A stretch of DNA of 64,000 nucleotides from positions 62,001-126,000 of the forward strand of contig NZ_CP026118.1 in assembly GCF_004101865.1 (NCBI RefSeq). Direction: 5' to 3'. Numbering within the stretch: position 1 is the stretch's first letter; every line of letters starts with the position of its first letter. A model generated the notes under the pieces. The model was given only the letters and a program-made list of their open reading frames with translations. It was not told the origin of the DNA and searched no databases. A program made the position numbers and the translations under genes. This document shows positions 28,560 to 36,830 of the stretch, in pieces. The DNA comes from Halobacillus litoralis (GTDB lineage: Bacteria > Bacillota > Bacilli > Bacillales > Halobacillaceae).

Positions 28560-29432
28560 ATGGGAGCTTATTGGTTTCAAGCTGATGTAGAAGAAGATAC
28601 AGGGCCGGTTTTCAGAGAGTTGACAGTATGTGAGGGCAAGTTCGTCAGAGATCGCATAGGGAGTCACCGCTATAAGAATTTGGTGCTGGATAACTTTGTC
28701 GTTGCTCCGGGTCATGTAATGATAGATACTCAAGAGCCGTTAGCCGATTGTGTATTACCTGAAAAAACAGCAGAGAATTACATAAAAAGAGGGTGTACCT
28801 TGCTGCTCATACAACACCTAGTGACTAGCTTACGTCATTATCGAGAGCATTATGACCACTTTTTGCAGAAGTTCAAGCAGCTTCCTCTGGATTATATGAT
28901 TTTACCTGTCGTTCCGGTAAAATGGCTTCGACCAGAGTTGATCCGGTTTTTCGCCCGGAAAGGAAGCCCCTTTTTATGTATTGAAGTGCAGTCCAGAGAA
29001 GAGTTGGAAGGTGTTTGCTGGGAATGGCTGACTCAGGCGCAGGCTTACAAAAGAATCCCTTTGACATTGTTCGTCAAAGATACAGAGAATACGTCGAACA
29101 ACTATTCAGAATTGTGGTCTTCACTCTGTGAACAGTATGGTATGATTAAACTAACAGACATGCAGGACGATGAAGTCGTATCAGCTCAAAACTTAAGGGA
29201 TAGTGGTATTTTTCCTAATAAAGGAGGCATCCTCCCAGGTGGTCAAGCTGATTATAACTTGTATTGGATTCAAACGGACAGAACGTTTGATGAACACGAG
29301 AAATTCAGATATCATAATGCTGTTCCAGATGTAACGATCATGAATGGTCAGGTGAGACAGGTCAACCAGAATTTGACCGATCCTCAGCCCGGCACTCATA
29401 TAAAAGTGAAGATTCACAAGCATTTTGCTTAA
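28560..29432 (+). CDS. Uncharacterised protein, amidohydrolase-like without metal ligands
   Basis: A 290-residue cytosolic protein I cannot assign to a named family. The two ends look like the composite beta-sandwich of amidohydrolases: near residue 45, DNFVVAPGHVMIDT resembles the strand leading to the usual HxH motif, and near the C-terminus PNKGGILPGGQADYNLYWI and TIMNGQVRQV resemble the closing strands. The metal-binding HxH after the first motif is absent (Thr-Gln-Glu-Pro follows). If the relation is right it would be a catalytically dead or repurposed member. The ATG at 28560 is 10 nt from TGGAGG; a TTG at 28551 is possible. It lies between aroA and ypiA. Confidence 0.6.
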   Translation: MGAYWFQADVEEDTGPVFRELTVCEGKFVRDRIGSHRYKNLVLDNFVVAPGHVMIDTQEPLADCVLPEKTAENYIKRGCTLLLIQHLVTSLRHYREHYDHFLQKFKQLPLDYMILPVVPVKWLRPELIRFFARKGSPFLCIEVQSREELEGVCWEWLTQAQAYKRIPLTLFVKDTENTSNNYSELWSSLCEQYGMIKLTDMQDDEVVSAQNLRDSGIFPNKGGILPGGQADYNLYWIQTDRTFDEHEKFRYHNAVPDVTIMNGQVRQVNQNLTDPQPGTHIKVKIHKHFA

Positions 29433-29450
29433 GATGGAAAGGATGTCATC

Positions 29451-30704
29451 ATGGAGGAAATACAAAAGGCCATCCGTCAAATGGAAGCCCATAAGACGGA
29501 AGACGCAATCAAAACTTTAACAGAATATCTACCCGATGCGGATGAAGAAGAGCGCTTTACCATTGCAGAGCTTTATATACAATGGGGGATGTTGGAAGAA
29601 GCGAAAATGGTTCTTCATGAACTCATCCAACGCTATCCGAAAGAACAGGAACTGAAAGTGATGATGGCAGAAATCCACATTGACTTGGATGAAGATGACG
29701 AGGCGATTGAATTGTTGAATCAGTTTGGTCCGGAAGACGAAGATTATTTGCAGGCACTTGTACAGCTTGCCGATCTTTACCAAGCACAAGGACTTTATGA
29801 AGTGGCTGAACAAAAATTGTTGACAGCTAAACGTGTGGAACCGAACTCTTCCATCATCGATTTCGCTTTAGGTGAATTGGCATTTTCAAACGGGGAGTAC
29901 TCGAAGAGCATTCCATATTATGAGAATGCGATGCATCACGAACCGGTGATTGGTGATATTGAAGTGGCTACACGGTTGGCGGAAGCTTATGCAGCAAATG
30001 GAGAATTCGAACAAGCCTTGGACTTTTTCCAAAAAGTCGAAGAAGATAATCCAGATGTAATGTTCCGATATGGGTTTGTTGCATTTCAAGCTAACCGTAA
30101 TGATATCGCGATTCATGTTTGGGAAGAACTGATTGAAAAGGATCCTTATTTCCAATCTGTCTATCAACACTTAGCTCAAGCCTATGATTCAGAGGGAATG
30201 CCCCAGCAGGCTTTGGATATGGCTAAGCAAGGGTTAGCAAAAGATGAGTTCAACAAGGAACTTTATCACCTTGCCGGAACTCTCTCTCATCGACAAGGTA
30301 ACAAAGAAGAAGGTTATCAAATGATGAGGGAAGCTGTTGCGCTTGACCCTGGTTATAAAGAAGCTGTCCTGTTTTTGATTGAAAACTTCAAACAAGATGA
30401 AAATCATGATAATATCATCGAACTGATCAACGAACTGATCGCTCTAGGAGAAGAAGATCCGAATTACTTGTGGGAATTGGCTCAAGCTTATGAAGAAGAA
30501 GAGCGTTTCAAAGATGCATATGAACAATATAAACAAGCATACCCAGCATTGAAAGAAGACACTGAATTCCTGAAATCTTATGCCTATTTCTTAGTTGAAG
30601 AAGGAAGAATGAAAGAAGGCCAGCAAGTATTCGAAGAATATTTGGCCATTGATCCGACAGATACAGAAATCGAAGACTTCGTCGAGCGGCTTAAAGAACA
30701 ATGA
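29451..30704 (+). CDS. ypiA: TPR-repeat protein YpiA
   Basis: A 417-residue acidic, entirely helical protein made of tetratricopeptide repeats from about residue 15 to the end; repeat signatures such as ALVQLADLYQAQGLYEVAEQ and LYHLAGTLSHRQGNKEEG are clear. Position between the aromatic operon and ypiB equals B. subtilis ypiA. A protein-interaction scaffold; specific partner unknown. The ATG follows GGAAAGGATGTC. Confidence 0.88.
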   Translation: MEEIQKAIRQMEAHKTEDAIKTLTEYLPDADEEERFTIAELYIQWGMLEEAKMVLHELIQRYPKEQELKVMMAEIHIDLDEDDEAIELLNQFGPEDEDYLQALVQLADLYQAQGLYEVAEQKLLTAKRVEPNSSIIDFALGELAFSNGEYSKSIPYYENAMHHEPVIGDIEVATRLAEAYAANGEFEQALDFFQKVEEDNPDVMFRYGFVAFQANRNDIAIHVWEELIEKDPYFQSVYQHLAQAYDSEGMPQQALDMAKQGLAKDEFNKELYHLAGTLSHRQGNKEEGYQMMREAVALDPGYKEAVLFLIENFKQDENHDNIIELINELIALGEEDPNYLWELAQAYEEEERFKDAYEQYKQAYPALKEDTEFLKSYAYFLVEEGRMKEGQQVFEEYLAIDPTDTEIEDFVERLKEQ

Positions 30705-30734
30705 GATGATCAATAAAGCGCAGGAGGGGCGCAT

Positions 30735-31295
30735 ATGCAAACACCAATTTCTGTGGATGAGAAAAAAGACTTTGTCCGCTGGTTTTTGAATCATTTTCAA
30801 TTGAAAAAAAGGGAAAGTGTCTGGATTCTGAATTATTTGATGAATCATGAGTCGCTTTTATCAAGCGTTCATTTCGTTCAAGAAGTAAAGTTCTGCCCGC
30901 GGGGGATGGAAATCAGCGCCCAGGGAGTTTCTGATCCTCCTTTTCGGTTTTATAAAGGCCAAGTGATGACAAATGACGCTGAAAAATCGTTTCATGATTT
31001 AAGAATGAATCAAGGCGAGCCGGTTTATATTCAAATGAACTTCGAAAATGCCCAACAGTGTTCTAAATATGCTCTAGTTCTTGAAGAGAACCCTTACCTT
31101 CCAAAAGATTATTATCTGAATGACCGGGATAAAAATGAAGCGGAACGGTTGTTATCTGTAAGTTTATTACAGCACAGTCAAAAGCGAATTGAAGATTCCA
31201 TCGATGAAGCACTCGTAAACGGAAAACGAGAAGAATTCAAGGAATTATGTACCAAACTTGAAAAAGTGAAACAGGATTTGAATACGTTTTTATGA
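30735..31295 (+). CDS. ypiB: UPF0302 family protein YpiB
   Basis: A 186-residue protein with an N-terminal conserved domain (about 5–105, with FVRWFLNHFQLKKRESVWILNYL shortened here to its core RWFLNHF and SVWILNYL) and a charged helical C-terminal part with NGKREEFKEL. The family is Bacillales-specific; in B. subtilis YpiB is a neighbour of ypiA and the qcr genes. The ATG follows AGGAGGGGCG. A strong terminator follows. Confidence 0.85.
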   Translation: MQTPISVDEKKDFVRWFLNHFQLKKRESVWILNYLMNHESLLSSVHFVQEVKFCPRGMEISAQGVSDPPFRFYKGQVMTNDAEKSFHDLRMNQGEPVYIQMNFENAQQCSKYALVLEENPYLPKDYYLNDRDKNEAERLLSVSLLQHSQKRIEDSIDEALVNGKREEFKELCTKLEKVKQDLNTFL

Positions 31296-31306
31296 AAAGT
31301 CAGAGT

Positions 31307-31339
31307 CAGGGCCGCCTTAATTGGTGGTCCTGTTTTTTT
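31307..31339 (+). terminator. Terminator after ypiB
   Basis: CAGGGCCGCC / GGTGGTCCTG stem (one G·T pair) with loop TTAATT and seven T. Confidence 0.88.
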
Positions 31340-31569
31340 GTACTTTTTTAAAAAAAGGTGCTGTGATTTTAGAAGTGTTTCCTCTGCTCCTTTTTGTTGT
31401 AAAGGACGAATTCGATCAAATGTTGGTAAATATGGCGCTTGCGCTCATGTTATTGGCAGGAAAAAATGAAATCTTCAGGAATTCACCATTAATTGGGTAT
31501 GTTTGCGCTTTAATTTTTGTCGGAATGTAGTAGAATAGAGAAGAAGTTACATAGTAAAGGAATGAATGA

Positions 31570-32028
31570 ATGATGCGCTGGACAAAAGCAGATACTACAC
31601 AATATCTACCAGAAAAACAATATATTGATACGGTTTTGATCCCTTTGGTCTCTTTCGATCCTTCAGCAGACGACGAGATGGTCAAGCACGCTTTCCAAAG
31701 GGAATTGAACCAGGTGTTTTCAAACCTTATAGAAAAAGAATACCGGGGCCGTATCTTCCTGGCTCCGGACTATAATTATCTGAATGGTTCAAATGAGAGC
31801 GAAGTCGAACGATTGAACCGATGGATCAGCAAATTTCAGGAGCAGCCTTTTCACCATGTTTTCCTATTCACTTTCGATAGTAAATGGAAAAGGTATGAGT
31901 CCTACCTGAATGGACAGCTTTTATGGGTCCCAGGACTTCAATCAGGCAACATTCAATCAACGGAAACCCAATCGTTCGTGAAGGAACAAGCCCATCAAAT
32001 CAACGAATTGATTCAATCGTATTGGTAA
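31570..32028 (+). CDS. ypiF: DUF2487 protein YpiF
   Basis: A 152-residue cytosolic protein with the family start MRWTKADTTQYLPEKQYIDTV cut here to RWTKADTTQYL, and motifs LIPLVSF and LAPDYNYL. It occupies the ypiF position directly before qcrA. No catalytic motif is visible; function unknown. It may share control with the respiratory genes, but a separate good promoter precedes qcrA. Confidence 0.82.
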   Translation: MMRWTKADTTQYLPEKQYIDTVLIPLVSFDPSADDEMVKHAFQRELNQVFSNLIEKEYRGRIFLAPDYNYLNGSNESEVERLNRWISKFQEQPFHHVFLFTFDSKWKRYESYLNGQLLWVPGLQSGNIQSTETQSFVKEQAHQINELIQSYW

Positions 32029-32061
32029 TTATGAAAAGTTACGACAAGGTATGATAATTTA

Positions 32062-32090
32062 TTGACCGCGCCTTTAGATTGCGCTATCAT
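32062..32090 (+). promoter_or_regulatory. Sigma-A promoter of qcrABC
   Basis: TTGACC (32062–32067), 17-nt spacer, TATCAT (32085–32090), about 65 nt before qcrA. Confidence 0.6.
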
Positions 32091-32160
32091 GGTAATGTCC
32101 TAGTAAACTGTGTGTAATCAATCCATGTCGCATGGATTACAGCATAGAGGGGGGAAAAGA

Positions 32161-32667
32161 ATGAGCGATAAAAAACGAGTATCCCGTCGTCAATTTTTAA
32201 ACTACACACTGACTGGTGTAGGCGGCTTTATGGCAGCCGGAATGCTGGCACCGATGGTTCGTTTTGCAATCGATCCTGTATTGAAAACGAAAGAAGGTGG
32301 AGATTTTATCTCCGTAGCTTCCGTTGATGAAATTACGAATGAACCACAACGTTTTGAATGGACGATCGATCAGGTCGATGCTTGGTATGAATCCGAAGTC
32401 CAAAAAACAGCGTGGGTGTACAGAAATGAGAATGATGAAATTGTAGCATTATCTCCGATTTGTACTCACTTAGGGTGTACAGTCGACTGGGCTTCTAATG
32501 AGGAGTATCCAAAAGAGTTTTTCTGTCCATGTCATGGTGGCCGGTACACGAAAGATGGAGTCAATGTACCAGGAACTCCACCGACGGCACCATTGCCGAT
32601 GTTCGAACACAAAGTAGAAGAAGGCATGCTTTACTTAGGTGAAGCTCAAGAAAGAGGGGGGGCATAA
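32161..32667 (+). CDS. qcrA: Menaquinol:cytochrome c reductase iron-sulfur (Rieske) subunit
   Basis: A 168-residue Rieske protein. The N-terminus has a twin-arginine-like motif (SRRQFL) followed by one membrane segment (about 13–35). The 2Fe-2S ligands are in CTHLGC (about 101) and CPCHGG (about 121). The ATG at 32161 follows AGAGGGGGGAAAAGA. With qcrB and qcrC it forms the b6c-type complex that passes electrons from menaquinol, made through HepST/MenG, to cytochrome c. Confidence 0.96.
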   Translation: MSDKKRVSRRQFLNYTLTGVGGFMAAGMLAPMVRFAIDPVLKTKEGGDFISVASVDEITNEPQRFEWTIDQVDAWYESEVQKTAWVYRNENDEIVALSPICTHLGCTVDWASNEEYPKEFFCPCHGGRYTKDGVNVPGTPPTAPLPMFEHKVEEGMLYLGEAQERGGA

Positions 32668-32670
32668 TAC

Positions 32671-33345
32671 ATGCTTCAAAAGATTTATGATTGGGTGGAT
32701 GAGCGTGTAGATATCACCCCGCTATGGCGTGATATTGCCGATCACGAAGTGCCGGAACATGTAAACCCAGCACACCACTTTTCAGCTTTTGTATATTGTT
32801 TTGGAGGATTGACGTTCTTTATCACCGTCATCCAAATTCTATCTGGTATGTTCTTGACCATGTATTATGTACCAGATATTGAGAACGCATGGAAATCCGT
32901 TTATTATTTGCAGCGTGAGGTCGCTTACGGCCAAATCGTTCGCGGTATGCACCACTGGGGCGCGAGTCTTGTCATCGTCATGTTGTTTCTACATACGTTG
33001 CGGGTATTTTTCCAAGGAGCTTATAAGAAACCTCGTGAGTTGAATTGGGTCATTGGGGTCCTGTTGTTCTTCGTCATGCTTGGTTTAGGCTTTACAGGGT
33101 ACCTGCTGCCATGGGATAACAAAGCTTACTTCGCGACTCAAGTAGGTCTCGAAATCGCAGCTGCGACACCGTTTATCGGAGATCAAGTACGGACACTTCT
33201 TGCAGGAGACCCGTCAATTGTAGGGGCTCAAACACTTACACGTTTCTTTGCGATCCACGTGTTCTTCTTGCCGGCTGCACTGTTCGGGTTGATGGCTTTC
33301 CACTTTGTCTTGATCCGTAAACAAGGTATTTCCGGTCCACTATAA
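32671..33345 (+). CDS. qcrB: Menaquinol:cytochrome c reductase cytochrome b subunit
   Basis: A 224-residue four-helix b6-type cytochrome. Heme ligand His pairs lie in helix B (MHHWGASLVIVMLFLHTLR region, near residues 94–110) and helix D (FAIHVFFLPAALFGLMAFH). GYLLPWDNKAYFA marks the quinone-binding loop. The short b6 form with the remaining helices in QcrC is typical of Bacillus. It is 3 nt after qcrA. Confidence 0.97.
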   Translation: MLQKIYDWVDERVDITPLWRDIADHEVPEHVNPAHHFSAFVYCFGGLTFFITVIQILSGMFLTMYYVPDIENAWKSVYYLQREVAYGQIVRGMHHWGASLVIVMLFLHTLRVFFQGAYKKPRELNWVIGVLLFFVMLGLGFTGYLLPWDNKAYFATQVGLEIAAATPFIGDQVRTLLAGDPSIVGAQTLTRFFAIHVFFLPAALFGLMAFHFVLIRKQGISGPL

Positions 33346-33373
33346 TAAAGTAATGTAAAAAGGAGGGAAAGCT

Positions 33374-34267
33374 GTGCATAGAGGAAAAGGGATGAAATTC
33401 GTCGGTGATTCACGTATTACCGCCGAAACAAAAGCCAATTTACCAAAAGACTATTCTGAGTATCCAGGACGTACGGAAGCATTCTGGCCGAACTTCTTAT
33501 TGAAAGAATGGCTCGTTGGTGCTGTATTCCTGATTGGATTCCTGATTTTGACTGCTGCTCACCCATCACCACTCGAGCAACAAGCTGATCCAAACAACGC
33601 AGGCTATATTCCGTTACCTGACTGGTACTTCTTATTCTTATACCAGTTTCTGAAATACCAATTTGCTGGTGGCGAGTTTATCGTTCTAGGTGCCATCGTC
33701 ATGCCTGGTTTGGCTTTCGGTGCTCTATTGCTTGCACCATTCCTGGATCGAGGTCCGGAACGCCGCCCTCATAAACGTCCGATTGCTGTTGGTTTGATGC
33801 TGATAGGTTTTATTGCTACATTCTGGTTGACATATGAATCTGTATCTCATGCCGATTATGAAATGCGTGCGGAGAAGTATGGTGTGAATGTGGAAGCTGT
33901 CGAGTCAACAATCAATAAAGATCATCCTGGGTATGCTTTATATGAAGCAAACTGTATGAGCTGCCACGGGGATGCATTGCAAGGACAAGGGAACTACCCG
34001 TCATTGATTGACGCAGAAGTATCTGTCGAACAAGTTAAAGATATTGCTGTCAACGGAATCGGCGAGATGCCATCTGGAATATTCGGTGGCTCTGATGAAG
34101 AACTTCAACAATTAGCTGAGTTCGTCGCTCAGGCTGGTTCAGGTGAAGGTAGTGAAGGTGGATCTGAAGAAGGATCATCAGGTGAAGGGTCCGGAGAAGG
34201 ATCTGAAGAAGGATCATCAGGTGAAGGATCTTCTGAATCCGGAGAAGGGTCTGGATCGGAAGAATAA
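33374..34267 (+). CDS. qcrC: Menaquinol:cytochrome c reductase cytochrome c/subunit IV fusion
   Basis: A 297-residue fusion of a subunit IV-like part (three membrane helices, about 45–165, with PLPDWYFLFLYQ) and a C-terminal cytochrome c domain with heme motif CMSCH (about residue 196) and a Met ligand probably in GEMPSGIF. The GTG start and MHRGKGMKFVGDSR opening match B. subtilis QcrC. After the heme domain comes a ~45-residue tail of only Gly, Ser and Glu, absent from the ~255-residue B. subtilis protein. Confidence 0.96.
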   Translation: MHRGKGMKFVGDSRITAETKANLPKDYSEYPGRTEAFWPNFLLKEWLVGAVFLIGFLILTAAHPSPLEQQADPNNAGYIPLPDWYFLFLYQFLKYQFAGGEFIVLGAIVMPGLAFGALLLAPFLDRGPERRPHKRPIAVGLMLIGFIATFWLTYESVSHADYEMRAEKYGVNVEAVESTINKDHPGYALYEANCMSCHGDALQGQGNYPSLIDAEVSVEQVKDIAVNGIGEMPSGIFGGSDEELQQLAEFVAQAGSGEGSEGGSEEGSSGEGSGEGSEEGSSGEGSSESGEGSGSEE

Positions 34268-34289
34268 TTAGATACTTAATTGATCTAAA

Positions 34290-34316
34290 AAGCCGCGCTT
34301 AGATAAGCGCGGCTTC
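34290..34316 (+). terminator. Terminator after qcrABC
   Basis: AAGCCGCGCTT / AAGCGCGGCTT perfect 11-bp stem with loop AGAT, weak T stretch. Confidence 0.78.
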
Positions 34317-34335
34317 ATTTGTATAGGAGGGCAGA

Positions 34336-34956
34336 ATGATGATGAAGAGCATTATCCCCTACATATTGACGAAGAGAAGTTTTTTATTATTATTATTTGT
34401 CGTGAACCTTTTTGGAACAATATATGGCTATATATGGTATGAATCACAATTATCTGTAACGGAACCGATCTTTCTGATCTTCGTCCCAGACAGTCCGACC
34501 GCAAGTATGTTCTTTACGATTTTTTTAGCTTTTTTTATTTTTGGTAAAAACGTGCCTTATATCGAGGCACTTGCTGTCATTACTCTGATGAAATATGGAC
34601 TGTGGGCTGTGGTGATGAACGGGTTGACGTTCTTAGAATACGGCTCTTTGCCGTGGACAGGGTATATGCTTATTATTTCTCATGGTGCTATGGCTGTTCA
34701 GGGGCTTCTATATGCACCCTATTATGCGATACGTTTAAGACACATCATCGTTGCGGCTGTATGGACGCTGCATAATGATGTGATTGATTATGTTTTCGAA
34801 CAAATGCCTGTTTATCCGGCAATCGTTGAACACATGGATCAAATCGGTTATTTCACTTTTTGGTTAAGTATTTTATGTATAGGGACAGCATATTTTCTAT
34901 CTGAAAAATTTACAGGTGGGTCTAATCCCTCTTCATCTCTCATAGATTCTAAGTAA
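34336..34956 (+). CDS. ypjA: DUF1405 membrane protein YpjA
   Basis: A 206-residue protein with about six membrane segments and the family sequence NLFGTIYGYIWYE near the start. Position after qcrC equals B. subtilis ypjA. Three ATG codons in a row follow AGGAGGGCAG. Function unknown; the operon context suggests sporulation or membrane physiology. Confidence 0.85.
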   Translation: MMMKSIIPYILTKRSFLLLLFVVNLFGTIYGYIWYESQLSVTEPIFLIFVPDSPTASMFFTIFLAFFIFGKNVPYIEALAVITLMKYGLWAVVMNGLTFLEYGSLPWTGYMLIISHGAMAVQGLLYAPYYAIRLRHIIVAAVWTLHNDVIDYVFEQMPVYPAIVEHMDQIGYFTFWLSILCIGTAYFLSEKFTGGSNPSSSLIDSK

Positions 34957-34983
34957 GACTTCTAATGAGAGGGGAGAAGTGAA

Positions 34984-35679
34984 ATGGGACGGGCAATCAT
35001 CATACTATGTTCTCTTATTTTCACACTCATACCATTGAGCCAAATAGAAGGGACGGAAAAAAATCTGTCTTCATGGGAATCGTTCATTACGCAATATAAT
35101 TGGTTGGTCATGGATGAAAAGTATGAGTTAGCCGACCGGTTATTGAATAACCGACTGCCTGAAATGGAACAATATGTACAAACACTTTCCCCTAGACACC
35201 AGGACACATGGCGCCAATTGAATGAAACACCTGCCATAAATTCTGAAACTAAAAGGTCAGAACAAATAATTGTATTTATTGAAATTTTCACTTCAAGTCA
35301 ACCTCATGAAATAGTAAGGGAAAAGCTGGAGGTTCTTTCTTCCTCAATCGAAAACCCTCAGAATAGTTCTTTAGAATTAAATGAGTTGTGGGAAAACATA
35401 TCTCCTGCAGTATCAACTATTTATGAAGCTGAAGTAGTTGATACTGCAAAGGTGTCATTTAACAAGCTGACTGTAAAAGATTCAATGAACGAGCGTAAAC
35501 AATTAATTGCACATTTGAATAAAATAAAGCAGACAGATGATGGTATAGCTGGCGATGCAGTCATTTGGACAGCTTTCATTGTCGGGGGAACGATCTTGAT
35601 TACACTCCTATATGTTTCATTAAGACAATTTAAAAGTCGTTCAAAAATTAGACACATGGTTAAAAGTGATAATAGTTGA
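34984..35679 (+). CDS. ypjB: Sporulation protein YpjB
   Basis: A 231-residue protein with an N-terminal signal sequence (about 4–20), a helical extracytoplasmic domain and one C-terminal membrane segment (about 192–212) with a short basic tail. This layout and the location after ypjA identify YpjB, a sporulation-associated protein of unknown action. The ATG follows GAGGGGAGAAG. The ordering and size agree with B. subtilis; sequence motifs are few. Confidence 0.8.
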   Translation: MGRAIIILCSLIFTLIPLSQIEGTEKNLSSWESFITQYNWLVMDEKYELADRLLNNRLPEMEQYVQTLSPRHQDTWRQLNETPAINSETKRSEQIIVFIEIFTSSQPHEIVREKLEVLSSSIENPQNSSLELNELWENISPAVSTIYEAEVVDTAKVSFNKLTVKDSMNERKQLIAHLNKIKQTDDGIAGDAVIWTAFIVGGTILITLLYVSLRQFKSRSKIRHMVKSDNS

Positions 35680-35742
35680 TTTTATCAGTCATTTTGACTA
35701 AAATTAACCTAAGCAAACACATCCAAGACGGAGGAATGTACG

Positions 35743-36417
35743 ATGAGTTTTATTCTTTATTTCGCCTTGATTATTATTATTCCGATCTGGGCTCAATCAA
35801 AAGTAAAAAAGACTTATAAAAAGTATTCAAAAGTTCCCACTTCCTCATCCATGTCCGGCGCTGAAGTGGCTAGAAAGATCTTAGATGATAATGGTCTATA
35901 TAATGTAGCTGTCGAAGAAGTAAGAGGTCATTTGACTGATCACTATGACCCACGTTCCAAGGTGATTCGTTTATCCTCCGAAATTTACCACGGGCGATCT
36001 ACAGCTGGTGCTGCTGTGGCGGCCCACGAGGTAGGGCATGCGATACAGGATGCCCAGGATTATGCATTCCTAAGGTTCCGTAGTGCTCTTGTACCGGTGG
36101 CCAGTTTTGGCTCTAATATCTCCATCTTTTTGATCATTGGTGGAATGCTGTTGCAAATGACCGGTCTGTTATTCGTAGGAATCGTCTTCTTCGCAGCAGC
36201 TGTGCTCTTCCAATTGATTACACTGCCTGTAGAATTCGATGCATCGAACAGGGCGATGAGTCAGCTCGTTTCTACAGGTGTCATCCGAAACGATGAAGAA
36301 CGGAAAACGAAAAAAGTACTCAACGCTGCAGCTATGACATATGTAGCGGGAGCACTAGTAGCATTGGCAGAATTATTACGGTTCATCTTTATGTTTATGG
36401 GCATGGGTGAAGAGTAA
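35743..36417 (+). CDS. yugP: YugP-type zinc metallopeptidase
   Basis: A 224-residue membrane protease with an N-terminal membrane segment, the zinc motif HEVGHAIQ (about residue 88), a third-ligand region around EFDAS, and three to four further membrane helices. In B. subtilis yugP lies elsewhere; here it sits between ypjB and ypjC, so this is a local rearrangement or paralogue. The ATG follows GGAGGAATGTAC. Ended by a bidirectional terminator. Confidence 0.88.
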   Translation: MSFILYFALIIIIPIWAQSKVKKTYKKYSKVPTSSSMSGAEVARKILDDNGLYNVAVEEVRGHLTDHYDPRSKVIRLSSEIYHGRSTAGAAVAAHEVGHAIQDAQDYAFLRFRSALVPVASFGSNISIFLIIGGMLLQMTGLLFVGIVFFAAAVLFQLITLPVEFDASNRAMSQLVSTGVIRNDEERKTKKVLNAAAMTYVAGALVALAELLRFIFMFMGMGEE

Positions 36418-36430
36418 ACTTAATATCAGA

Positions 36431-36464
36431 AAAAGCCCCGATTCAATGCGAATCGGGGCTTTTT
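36431..36464. terminator. Bidirectional terminator after yugP
   Basis: AAAAGCCCCGATTC / GAATCGGGGCTTTT perfect 14-bp stem with a 5–6-nt loop. Confidence 0.9.
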
Positions 36465-36572
36465 CAATGTTAGGAAATATAATGTATGACCGTCAGTGGA
36501 TTTTTAGCAATGGATGAGCCAGTGACCAGTGATCCAACTTCTCGTAAGCTGCTTGGGGGAGACCAGCACTTA

Positions 36573-36820
36573 CGCTTTTGATCCATCCAGCTCCAGCGCC
36601 TAGCCTCTCGAGGTCTTAAGTCCATTAGTCTTGTGAAGAAAGGTCGCTCCACAAGACTAATGTTCTTAAGCGTGTCGAGGCTGAACAAGGCGCTTGCGCT
36701 TTTGATCCGTCCAGCTCCAGCGCCTAGCCTCTCGAGGTCTTAAGTCCATTAGTCTTGTGGAGAAAGGTCGCTCCACAAGTCTAATGTTCTTAAGCTTGTC
36801 GAGGCTGAACAAGGCGCTTG
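36573..36820. repeat. Two tandem family H hairpin repeats, 124-bp period
   Basis: Units 36573–36696 and 36697–36820 are nearly identical, differing at about four positions, with the start of a third unit (CGCTTTTGAT) after them. Each folds into one long hairpin: AGCGCCTAGCCTC…CGAG pairs with CGAGGCT…AGGCGCT, leaving a TGAACA-type bulge on the 3' arm. The inner CATTAGTCTTGTGGAG pairs with CTCCACAAGACTAATG around an 8-nt loop. They fill the gap between the convergent genes yugP and ypjC (36,418–36,830). Confidence 0.85.
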
Positions 36821-36830
36821 CGCTTTTGAT

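Noticed and set aside
31321..31530. 69-codon hydrophobic open frame between ypiB and ypiF
   Set aside because: It begins inside the ypiB terminator and has no ribosome site or recognised family; at most a gene remnant.
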